Below, in pieces: positions 36,601 to 48,030 of a stretch of 64,000 nucleotides of DNA. The position numbers and the translations under genes are program-made. Each line of letters opens with the position of its first letter. Positions within the stretch are counted from its first letter, which is position 1. Source of the DNA: Mercurialis annua (taxonomy: Eukaryota; Streptophyta; Magnoliopsida; Malpighiales; Euphorbiaceae); assembly GCF_937616625.2 (NCBI RefSeq), contig NC_065570.1:20794046-20858045 (forward strand). The letters run 5' to 3'. The notes beneath the pieces were generated by a model. It searched no databases and was not told the DNA's origin. It saw nothing but the letters and a program-made list of their open reading frames with translations.

Positions 36601-38272
36601 AATCAACTAAACTTGCGAGGTAAACAACGCAAATTCAAATCAAGAGATCACGAATTCTACAATTCTAAAACCATCCAAGTGTGCCATACAGCCAATTAAA
36701 CCAACATACTTAAATGACAAGATCAAAATGTGCTATAACCAGTTTTGAATTTGTAATAAAGTCAACATGTAATATGTCACCTTTCAAGAGTACGCTTCAA
36801 ATTCATTTTGAAATTTAAAGTCAACCAAAAAAAAAATTCAATTGTTTTTTTTTAGTTGAGCCCCACTGTTAAAACGAAATCAATTATCCGAAAAATAAAT
36901 ATCTCTTCTTATAAATTAATCGCTTTAAAAGAATACCCAAAGTATTTCAATTATAAAACCATCGAGTTAGCCAAGTCATTATAACTACCAAGCTCAACTC
37001 CCAAATTTGGGTGACCCAAGTCGAACCTAAAACAACAGTCTATAAAACGTATTCAAAACATTTGTAAGTCCAGAAGGATGCCTTTAAATAAAATCCCATT
37101 TTTTATAAGAGCTCAACGCAACCCAAGTATCAAAAATCAACTCAATCACTCAATTGAGAAGAACATAAATCACCACAACCATTTCTAAATTTTAAAAAAA
37201 ATATTTAAATAAAATCTCAATTTTTCTAAAAAAAAAATAGGAGTTCAACCTTATCCGAAAATCAAAAGCATTTCAAAATCTTAAGTGAGAAAATCTTTAA
37301 TCTCAAACAGTTATTCTGTAAACACCTAATCTGGCCAAACGTAATATACCAAACATATGACTAACGACGCTTCAAACGTCGACAAACCACAACGCGGTGA
37401 AATTAACAAAAGCAATATTAAATCCTCAAATGTGAATCACCTCATAATTTAAATTATTTTGAAAATAATTGTTTGTCAACACTAATCCAAACGTAAGATT
37501 CTGAAATACATGGAATTCATTTTACTTGAAAAGTAATCAAAAATCACTTTTTTAAAAAGTATTAAAATCAGACGTCTATTCCGATTCTCGTGTCAAAACA
37601 CAAAAGTAATCAAAATAATTTTCTTAATAAAAAGTGTAAAACCAACTTGCAATCAAACAACATAAAGCTACAAAACATGTTTAAAGATTTAACACAAAAA
37701 TCTTTTAAATATCATACATGGCCAAAGCCTAACGTATCATAGTATGTGCCAACCTATTTAGCACCCAACAACGCAGCCAAAACCAAATTGTACTCACCAA
37801 CAAGGTTAAGGCAACCCAATTATAATCAAAATTATCCAAGGCGTAAAAGCCAAGAACTAATCACCCAAGGTAAAAATCATATAAGGAACAACATCCTACA
37901 AAGCATCACCCGAAGTAAACACCATATAAGGCACAATAGCCATCAAAACATCACCCAAAGTATATCTCATAGATGGCACAACAGTCAACAAAAATCACTC
38001 AAAGTATATCTCCTATATGGCACTACAGCCAACAAATCACCCAATGTATAAGCAGTAAACATTCCGAAGTAAAGCATCAGTAACACATAAAACCGACACT
38101 CAACATTCCTATAGATGAAGGTAGAAATTTTGAAAACAGAAGATGACGTTTCAAAAGACAAGACTTGAATCCTAATTCCGCAGTAGATCCTATAACACAA
38201 CCGTAACACTTAACATGCTTTAAAGCGATAAACACATAACATGCAAAAATTTGGCCTTAGTTCGAAACTAAG
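33689..38272 (-). other. Non-coding internal region of the Ty3-like element
   Basis: About 4.6 kb, AT-rich. I looked on the minus strand for the CCHC knuckle, DTG, YVDD and DDE motifs and found none; the largest open frames are about 100 codons and lack known motifs. Either it is coding sequence decayed past recognition or, given the near-identical LTRs, a region that was already non-coding when the element inserted (a LARD-like non-autonomous element). The only structure seen is a 45-base minisatellite at 37861-38062. Confidence 0.65.
37861..38062 (+). repeat. ~45-bp minisatellite, five copies
   Basis: Units start TCACCCAAGG or a close variant at 37861, 37906, 37951, 37995 and 38037, period 42-45 bases, each containing ATATAAGGCAC- or ATATGGCAC-like sequence. 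It lies about 210 bases from the primer site, in the expected 5' leader of the element. Confidence 0.7.
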
Positions 38273-38284
38273 GCTCTGATATCA
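38273..38284 (-). other. Primer binding site of the Ty3-like element
   Basis: Minus-strand TGATATCAGAGC, one base different from the initiator tRNA-Met site TGGTATCAGAGC, four bases inside the LTR edge at 38289. It sets the element's orientation. Confidence 0.82.
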
Positions 38285-38288
38285 ACTT

Positions 38289-41013
38289 TGTCACGACCCA
38301 ATTTCATGGATCGTGACCGGCGCTAGGGTATGGGTATGGTTGTACCAAAACCCGTAGCAAGCCTTGCGGAAAACCACCAATCATATAAACCTGCAGAAAA
38401 TCCAATGCTCGGGGGCAACCGAGACTCCAACTTAAACTATCAGTTATTAAATATAAGTACTTCCATTAAATAAAAATAAGTAGAGTTAAACAATAGTAAT
38501 GCCAAAGCATAAAATAAAGCCAGTCAGACAAATCCGACAAACAGACTAGAATAATATAGACTTCTAGTTTACTACTGCGGTCTAAGAAAAAGGTAGTTTG
38601 ACAATTTATTAAAAGAAAATAAACCTCCGAGGAATAAAGATTCGGAGTGGACCAGCTTTCAAATCATAAACCTGGAAAATTTGGGAAAACAACGGGGTCA
38701 GATATACTGAGATGAGTTCGCAATACTATTTACATTTATTAAGTTTAAAACCATTAAATCAAAACAGTTTATACTAATATAGTATGATTATGGAATAACA
38801 GTATTGAAATGATCCCAGCGTAAGTATGACATAGCATACTGAAAAATAAACCCAGAGTGGACGGGAACTAATCCTCGTCAAATTACCAGCGTAAGCAAGA
38901 CCACAGTCTGCCGATCCCAGAGTATATACCGGTGCACACAGTCTCGATACAAGCCTATCAAGTAGCTTGTTTCAATCCAGATCCATAATCGCTTAAAACA
39001 GTTCAAAAACATTTATAATACTAAAATAAAATGCGGTACTTAATAAAGCGGTAAATAGCACTACAAACTCACCGCTTGCTTATCCACGTGAATCTTGGCA
39101 AACAGCTAACCCTGCGTAGACTCCAAAGCACGAGCAGTCGACGGGTCTAAAACATTATACGAGTTAAAATTCGAACAAGCCCTAACTCTAAGAATACTAG
39201 ACACCACATAGGACTAGCATCTCGAACACAACCAAAGAATCAACCAAGGTGACCAAGTACAACCAATGTATATCAAAAATATTTCATTCAAACCAAATAA
39301 CAAAGTTAGGCAAATTAAATTAGGTGAGTTCTTATCTTTGAAACAAAACCAAAGTCCTTTCATAGCTTAAATACTTTATTTAAAATCGAAAGATTTCCCA
39401 AAGTAGTGTGTTAGCCTTAACTGCAGTATAGCTCAACATCACATGTCGGGAGACCACGTCTAACCCGACTCATACATAAACCAAAGTTAAAACCAAAGTC
39501 TTAAATCAAACCTTAAATGAAACCAAAGTTATTTTAATAAGAACTCATACCTTAACTTAATAATGCCAAAACATAATTTAGCCGAATAAGCTTGCCAACA
39601 CTTGACAAGTAACACCCAAGGTACACTTGAATATAAAACCTTAAATAGAATCAATAAGATTCAACATATTTCAAGTATCAACTTGAAACTAAAATAACTT
39701 AGCTAAACATAATACGACCATCTTACTCCTTACATGCCTTTAATCAATTACTTAACCCATGTTAACCACAATCTAGAATAAGGCTAACATCCTTTTAATA
39801 TGTTTAAACCACTTTTAAAACATAGTTTTCAGCCTCTAATATTTACCAAAAACCATCTTAAATATGCCTTAAACATTTGGCCAAAATGTTGGTAAGCCAT
39901 TTAAATCCAATCTCCCCCAAAGTAGCACTACAATTACTTAAAATCAATGTTAAAGTAATTTCCAGAAAATAAGTCATTTCAAAACAGCGATTTAATCTTT
40001 GTAAAACGTTAATTAGCCTATGATTTAACCTTAGCCAATGTATCACAAACCCCCCAAAGAATTAGTTGTTAACTAACAACCTATAGTGGATTTCCAGAAT
40101 TTCAATTCAAAATATTTCACAATGTATTAATCCTCCAATTAACTCAACCAAATCAATCCACCCAAAGTACAATTGACAAGAACAAGCCAATCGCAACACT
40201 AATCATTATATACAGATTTTTATATTGCAACCAAACAGAAATTAACAAGCCAAACACCCTAGGTATGGATTCATACAATCATTTAGCAATCTCTACACAT
40301 TTAAACAATGGATTAGAGCCACTAACCTCTTGGAACAGATTAAGAACGATTCAATATAGAAAACCCAGAAAATATTTGATTAGAACAAACCTACAATCAA
40401 CCAAACACCATAGCTAATTAATCCAAATCGATGGGACAAAGAAATCAATGAATTAAACGACAAGGGATAGGTTTAGAACACTTACTGAATGTCTAAATCA
40501 CCAAGGAAAGGTAGGAAATCTGTTGGGAATGAATTAGAATCGTGTTTAGGGTTTTAGGAAAAAGTGGGGGCTGATTAGGTTTCAGAAACGGGCTTTTATA
40601 AGCCTTCCCGTAGTGAACCGGTTCACTGGCCGGTTCTACTGGGCAGAACCGGTTAATGAACCGGCCAAGCATAAAATGAGCCGGCCCTCTGGCCGGTTCT
40701 ACTGGGAAGAACCGGTCAGAGAACCGGTTTACCTTCTGCTCAGCAAAATTGAGCAAACCGGACCTCCAAACCGCTTTTACTCAGTAGGTCCGGTCCTAGG
40801 TCCAGTCAAAGCCTCAAAACCGACTTAAAATGTGTCTGAACACGTCCCGAAAGCTACGATACGATCCGTCAAACACACATACAAGTGTGAACCAAACCAA
40901 CACCAAAACACATGCACAAACCGAAGTGAGAACACAATTAGTGTTCAACCTAAACCGAACATTAAACGGTCATACAACCTTCGAATCGAGTCATAAAAAC
41001 ACGGGATATTACA
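38289..41013 (-). repeat. 5' LTR (element sense) of the Ty3-like element
   Basis: Near-identical to 30954-33672, with a small indel near 39280 and scattered substitutions. It contains the predicted active promoter (TATAAAAG at 40593-40600, minus strand) and the ACCGGTT-rich repeat. Plus-strand end GGGATATTACA, then satellite. Confidence 0.93.
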
Positions 41014-44000
41014 TTACGCTTGGTTTCAATCGCTAAAAAAGATGAATCGTTTGAATTTGTTTCGTAACGTTTGTAAACGTTTGGCTTAAATTGCTAAAAA
41101 GGGCAAACGTTTGGATTTGTAACGTAACTTTTGTAAACGTTTGGCTTAAATTTTTTATAACGGTGAAACATTTGGATTTGTTTCGTAACGTTTGTAAACA
41201 TTTGTCTTAAATTGCTAAAAAGGGGAAACGTTTGGATTTGTTTCGTAATTTTGTTTCGTAATGTTTTTAAACGTTTGGCATAAATCGGTAAAAATTTGAA
41301 ACGTTCGGTTTTTTTTCGTAACATTAGTAAACGTTTGGCTTGAATTGCTGAAAAGGGAAAACGTTTGGATTTGTTTTGTAACGTTTGTAAAGGTTTAGAT
41401 TAAATCGCTAAAAAGGTGAAACGTTAGGATTTGTTTCGTAATGTCTGTAAGCGTTTGGCTTATATTGCTAAAAAGGGGAAACATTTGGATTTTTTTCGTA
41501 GTGTTTGTAAACGATTTGTTTTGTTTCGTAACGTTTATAAACGTTTGACTTAAATTGATAAAAAGGTGAAACGCTTGGATTTGTTTCATAACATTTTTAA
41601 ACGTTTGGCTTAAATTGCTAATAATGTGAAACGTTTGGATTTATTTCATAACGTTTGTAAATATTTCGCCTAAATTGCTAAAAAGGTGAAACGCTTGGAT
41701 TTGTTTCATAATGTTTTAAACGTTTGGTTTTGTTTCGTAAAGTTTGTAAATGTTTGGCTTAAATCTATAAAAATTGGAAACGTTTGGCTTTGTTCTGTAC
41801 CGTTTGTAAACGTTTGACTTAAATTGCTAGAAATGTGAAACGTTTAGTTTTGTTCCGTAACGTTTGTACAAGTTTGGCTTAAATAGCTAAAAAAGGGAAA
41901 CGTTTGATTTTGTTCCCTAACGATTGTAAACGTTTGGCTAAAATCGCTAAAAATGTTAAACGTTTAGATTTATTTCGTAACATTTTAAACGTTTGGTTTT
42001 GTTTCGTAATGTTTGTAAACGTTTAGTTTAAATCGCTAAAAATGTGAAACGTTTGATTTTGTTCCGTAACGTTTGTAAACGTTTGGCTTAAATTGTTAAA
42101 AATCTGAAAAGTTTGTATTTGTTTCGTAATGTTTGAAATGCTTGGTTTATTTCGAAATGTTTGTAAACGTTTGGCTTAAATAGCTAAAAATGTGAAATGT
42201 TTGGTTTTATTCTGTAACGTTTGGCTTAAATTGCTAAAAACGTTTGGTTTTGTTTTGTAACGTTTGTAAAGGTTTGCCTTAAATCGCTTGGATTTGTTTC
42301 GAAACGTTTCGTTTGGATTTGTTTTGTAACATTATAAACGTTTTGCTTAAATCGCTAAAATGGGGAAATGTTTCGATTTGTTTCGTAACGTTTGTAACAT
42401 TGGGCTTAAATTGCTAAATATGTGAAGCGCTTAGTTTTGTTTCGTAACGTTTGTAAACGTTTGGCTTAAATAGCTAAAAATGTGAAACGTTTGGTTTTAT
42501 TTCGTAACGTTTGTAAACATTTGGCTTAAATCGCTAAAATTAGGAAATGTTTGGATTGGATTTGTTTCGTAACGTTTGTAAACATTTGGCTTAAACCGCT
42601 AAAAATGTGAAACGTTTGGTTTTGTTTCGTAACGTTTGTAAACGTTTGGCTTAAATCGCTATAAATGTGAAACATTTGGATTTGTTTCTTAAAATTTTAG
42701 ACGTTTGGTTTTCTCTCCTAACGTTTGTAAACGTTTAGCTTAAATGGCTAAAAAATGAAATGTTTGGTTTTGTTCCGTAACATTTGTAAACGTCTAGCTT
42801 AAATGGCTAAAAAATGAAATGTTTGGTTTTGTTCCGTAACATTTGTAAACGTTTGGATTAAATTGCAAAAAACGTTTGGTTTTGTTTTTTAACGTTTGTA
42901 AACGTTTGGCTTAAATTGCTAAAAAGGATAAATGTTTGGATTTATTTCGTAACGTTTGTAAACGTTTCGCTTAAATCGCTAAAAAGGTGAAACGTTTGGA
43001 TATGTTTCATAACGTTTGTAAAGGTTTGGCTTAAATCGCTAAAAAGCTGAAACGTTTAGATTTGTTTCCTAACGTTTGTAAACGTTTGGCTTAAATCGCT
43101 AAAATGGAGAAACATTTGGATTTGTTTCGTAACGTTTGTAAATGTTTGGCTTAAATTGCTGAAATACGGAAACGTTTGGATTGGTTTCGTAATGTTTGTA
43201 AACGTTTGGCTTAAATTGCTAAAAATGCGAAACGTTTGGATTAGTTTCATAACGTTGTCAACGTTTTGTTTTATTTCCTAACGTTTATACACGTTTGGCT
43301 TAAATCGCTAAAAAGATGAAACGTTTGGATTTCTTTCTTAACGTTTGTAAACGTTTGGCTTATATTGCTAAAAAGGGGAAACGTTTGGTTTTGTTTCGTA
43401 ACGTTTGTAAATGTTTGGCTTAAATCGCTAAAAATTTAATACGTTTGGATTTGTTTCGTCACATTTTGAACGTTTCGTTTTGTTTCGTAATGTTTGTAAA
43501 CGTTTGGCTTAAATCGATAAAAATGTGAAACGTTTGGTTTTGTTGCGTAACGTTTGTAAACGTTTGGCTTAAATCGCTAAATATGTGAAACGTTTGGTTT
43601 TGTTGCGTAACGTTTGTAAACGTTTGGCTTAAATCGCTAAATATGTGAAACATTTGGATTTGTTTCATAATATTTCAAACGTTTTGTTTTGTTTCGTAAA
43701 GTTTGTAAATGTTCGGCATAAATCGCTAAAAATGTGAAACGTTTGGTTATGTTCCGTAACGTTTGGCTTACATTGCTAATAACGTTAGGTTTTATTTCGT
43801 AACGTTTGTAAACATTTGGCCTAAATTGCTAAAAAGGTGATACGTTTGGTTTTGTTCCGTAACATTTGAAAACGTTTGGCTTCAATCACTAAAAAGTTGA
43901 AACGGTTGGATTTGTTTCGTTACGTTTGTAAACATTTTCCTTAAATCTCTAAAATGGGGAAACGTTTGGATTTATTTTGTTACGTTTGTAAACGATTAGC

Positions 44001-44526
44001 TTAAATCGCTTAAAAGGGGAAACGTTTTGTTTTGTTTTGCAACGTTGGTTATGTTTGGCTTAAATCGCTAAAAATGTGAAACGTTTGGATTTGTTTCGTA
44101 ATATTTTTAAATATTTGGCTTATATTCCTAAAATGGGGAAATGTTTGGATTTATTTCGTAAAGTTTGTAAACGTTTGGCTTAAATTGCTAAAAATATGAA
44201 ACCTTTGGATTGGTTTGTAACGTTTATAAATGTTTGGTTTAAATTGCTGAAAAGGGGAAACGTTTGGTTTTTTTCGTAACATTTGTAAACGTTTGGCTGA
44301 TATTGCTAAAAAGGTGAAATACTTAGATTTGTTTCGTAATGCTTGTAAACGTTTGGATTTGTTTCGTAATGTTTGTAAGTGTCTGGCTTTGTTTCGTAGC
44401 GTTTGTAAACGTTTGGCTTCAATCGCTAAAATGGGGAAACGTTTGGTTTTGTTTCATAACCTTTGCAAACATTTGGTTAAATTTCTAAAAAGGTGAAACA
44501 TTTGGACTTCTTTCGTAATGTTTGTA

Positions 44527-45385
44527 CACGTTTCCCCATTTTAGCGATTGAAGCCAAAAGTTTACAAACGTTATGAAACAGATGCAAGATTTTCACCATT
44601 TTAGCAATTTAAGCCAAACGTTTACAAACGTTACGAAATAAATCAAAACGTGTCACCTTTTTAGCGAATTAAGCAAAACATTTACAAACGTTACGAGAGA
44701 AATCCTAACGTTTCACCTTTTTTGCGATTTAAGCAAAACATTTACAAACGTTATGAAACATATCCAAGCATTTCACCTTTTTAGCGATTTAAGCTAAACA
44801 TTTACAAACATTACGACACAAATCCAAACGTTTCAAGTTTTTAGCGATTGAAGCCAATTATTTACAAATGTTACGAAACAAATCCAAACGTTTCAACTTT
44901 TTAGCAATTTAAGTCAAACGTTTATATACGTCACGAAAGAAATCCAAACGTTTCACCTTTTTAGCAATTTAAGCCAAAAGTTTACAAACGTCACGAAACA
45001 AATCCAAACGTTTCACATTATTTGCAATTTAAGTTAAACGTTTGCAAAGGTTACAAAACAAAACCAAATGTTTCACCTTTTTAGCAATTTAATCCAAACG
45101 TTTATAAACGTTACAAAGTAAATCCAAACGTTTCACATTTTTAGAAATTTAAGTCAAACGTTTACAAACGTTACGGAACAAAACCAAACGTTTAAAACGT
45201 TACGCAACAAATCCAAACGTTTCACATTTTTTGCGATTTAAGCCAAACGATTACAAGCATTACGAAACAAATCCAAGCGCTTCACCTTTTTAGCAATTTA
45301 AGACAAACAATTACAAGCTTTATAAAACAAATCCAAGCATTTCACATTTTTAGCAATTTAAGCGAAACGTTTACAAACGTTCACG
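44527..45385 (-). repeat. Inverted satellite block in unit 2
   Basis: About 860 bases of reversed monomers, the counterpart of 23071-23820. The left switch sits at GTACACGTTTCCCC and the right one at AAACGTTCACGTTAAA, both around ACGTT cores. Confidence 0.88.
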
Positions 45386-45828
45386 TTAAATCGCTAAAAA
45401 AGTTAAAAGTTTGTATTTGTTTTGTAATGTTTGTAAATGTTTGTCTTAAATTGGTAAAAAGGTGAAACGTTTGGATTTGTTTCATAACATTTCTAAACGT
45501 TTGAATTAAATTGCTAAAAAGGTAAAACATTAGTATTTATTTCGTAATTTAGTGATTGAAGCGTTTGGCTTCAATCGCTAAAAGGGTGAAACGTTTAGAT
45601 TTGTTTTGTAGCGTTTATAAACGTTTGGCTTAAATTGCTAAAAAGGGGAAACGCTTGGATTTGTAAACGTTTTGCTTAAATTGCTAAAAAGGTTAAACGT
45701 TTGTATTTGTTTCCTAACGTTTGTCTTTGGCTTCATTTGCTAAAAAAGGTGAAACGTTTGGATTTGTTTCATAACGTCTGTAAACATTTTGCTTTAATTG
45801 GTAAAAAGGTGAAATGTTTGGTTTTATA

Positions 45829-48030
45829 AGGTTATGAAATACATCCAAACGATTAATACCTTACGAAACAAATCCAAACGATTCACCTTTTTAGCGATTT
45901 AAGCCGTAACGTTTATAAACGTTTGGCTTAAATCGCTAAAAAGAGGAAACATTTGGATTTGTTTCATAACGTTTGTAAACGTTCGGCTTAAATTGAAACG
46001 TTTTGATTTTTTTCATAACGTTTGTAAACGTTTGACTTATATTGCTAAAAATGTTAAATGTTTGGATTTGTATCATAACGTTTGTAAACGTTTGGCTTAT
46101 ATCGCTAAAAAGGGGAAACGTTTGGATTTGTTTCATAACGTTAGTAAACGTTTGGCATAAATCGTTAAAAAGGTGAACGTTTGGATTTGTTTGGTAACGT
46201 TTGGATTAAATCGCTAAAAAGGAGAAACGTTTGGATTTTTTTTGCAACGTTTGTAAACGTTTGGCTTAAATCGTTAAAAAGGTGAAACCTTTGGATTTCT
46301 TTCTTAACGTTTGTAAACTTTTGGCTTAAATTGCTAAAAAGGTGAATCGCTTGGATTTGAGTCGTAACGTTGTAAACGTTAGGCTTAAATTGCTATATAG
46401 GTGGAACGTTTGGCTTAGTTTCGCAACATTTGTAAACGTTCGACTTAAATCGCTAAAAAGGTTAAACGTTTGGATTAAATCGCCAAAAAGGTGACACGTT
46501 TGGATTTGTTTTGTAACGTTTGTAAACGTTCGGATTAAATTTCTAAAAAGGTGAAACGTTTGGATTTGTTTCATAACGTTTCTCAACGTTTGTCTTAAAT
46601 TGCTAAAACGAGGAAACATGTGGATTTGCTTCGTAATATTTGTAAACGTTTGGCTTAAATCGCTAAAAGGGTGAAACATTCAGATTTATTTCGTAGAGTT
46701 TGTAAACGTTTGGCATAAATTGCTAAAAAGGTGAAACGCTTGGATTTCTAATGTTTGGCTTAAATTGCTAAAAAGGTGAAATGTTTGGATTTGTTTCGTA
46801 ACGTTTGTAAACGTTTGGCTTAAATCGGTAAAAGGTGAAACGTTTGGTTTTGTAAGGTTATAAAACAAAACCAAACGATTAAAACCTTACGAAACAAATC
46901 CAAACACCCTTTTAGCGATTTAAGCCGTAACATTTATAAACGTTTGGCTTAAATCGCTAAAAAGGGGAAACGTTTGGATTTGTTTCATAACGTTTGTAAA
47001 CGTTTGGCATAAATTGAAACATTTGGATTTTTTTCGTAAACGTTTGACTTAAATTGCTAAAAATGTTAAACGTTTGGATTTGTATCATAACGTTTGTAAT
47101 TGTTTGGCTTGTATCGCTAAAAAGGTTAAACGTTTGGATTTGTTTCGTAACGTTAGTAAACGTTTGGCTTATATCGCTAAAAAGGTGAAACGTTTGAATT
47201 TGTTTCGTAACATTTGTAAACGTTTGGCTGAAATCACCAAAAAGATGAAATGCTTGGATTTGTTATGTAACGTTTGTAAACGTTTGGCTTAAATTGCTAA
47301 AAAGATGAAACGTTTGGATTTGTTTCGTAACGTTTGTAAACGTTTGGCTTAAATTGCTAAAAAGGTAAACCGCTTGGATTTATTTCGTATCGTTATAAAC
47401 GTTTAGCTTAAATCGCTAAAAAGGTGAAACATTTGGTTTTGTTTCGTAACATTTGTAAACGTTCGGTTTAAACCGCTAAAAAGGATAAACGTTTGGCTTA
47501 AATCGCTAAAAATATGACACGTTTGGATTTTTTTGGTAACGTCTGTAAACGTTCGGATTAAATTGCTATAAAGGTGAAACGTTCAGATTAAATTGCTATA
47601 AAGGTGAAACGTGTGTTTCATAACGTTTCTAAACGTTTGGCTTAAATTGCTAAAACGAGGAAACATTTTGATTTGCTTTGTAACGTTTGCAAACGTTTGG
47701 CTTAAATCGCTAAAAGGGTGAAACGTTTGGATTTGTTTCGTAGCGTTTGTAAACGTTTGGCTTAAAATGCTAAAAAGGGGAAACGCTTGGATTTGTAATC
47801 GTTTGGCTTAAATTGCTAAAAAGGTGAAACGTTTGTGTTCGGCTTAAATTGGTAAAAAGGTGAAACGTTTGGATTTGTTTCGTAACGTTTTTAAACGTTT
47901 GGCTTGAATCGCTAAAAAGGTGAAACATTTGGTTTTGTAAGGTTATGAAACAAAACCAAACGATTAAAACCTTACGAAACAAATCTAAACATTTCATTTT
48001 TTTAGCGATTTAAGCCGTAACATTTATAAA
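45829..48030 (+). repeat. ~1-kb sub-repeat with small inverted segments (unit 2)
   Basis: Counterpart of 24836-26940: the CCAAACGATTAA landmark lies at 45845, 46871 and 47956 (spacing 1026 and 1085), with imperfect hairpin arms of the TTTTGTAAGGTT / AACCTTACGAAA kind at the inner joins. Confidence 0.75.

Larger units (their letters stand above)
30954..41013 (-). mobile_element. Full-length non-autonomous Ty3-like LTR retrotransposon
   Basis: 10,060-base element with two direct LTRs of 2719 and 2725 bp that differ by roughly 1% by eye (about 30-35 differences). Orientation is minus: the primer site (TGATATCAGAGC) adjoins the LTR at 38289 and a polypurine tract (TTTAAGTTGGGGAGAA) adjoins the LTR ending at 33672, both on the minus strand. 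The internal 4.6 kb shows no gag or pol motif that I can recognise and no long open frame. A young copy without coding capacity suggests mobilisation by another element. The Ty3 assignment rests on the LTR termini and tract style only. Flanks (GAAAC and TTACG) do not form a clean target duplication, although the intact paralogous site is visible at 52537/52538. Confidence 0.88.
22850..44300 (+). repeat. Long satellite higher-order unit 1 (interrupted)
   Basis: Defined by the landmark GTAAGTGTCTGGCTTTG at 22923 and 44373, 21,450 bases apart. Subtracting the 10,060-base Ty3-like element leaves about 11.39 kb of satellite. Landmarks at 28029 and 28968 match those in unit 2 (49657, 50567) in order and roughly in spacing. 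Boundaries are arbitrary within the repeat. Confidence 0.7.

Noticed and set aside
36820..36855. A/T homopolymer runs as a transposon poly(A) tail
   Set aside because: Short runs on both strands in AT-rich internal sequence, with no LINE or SINE body or target duplication next to them.
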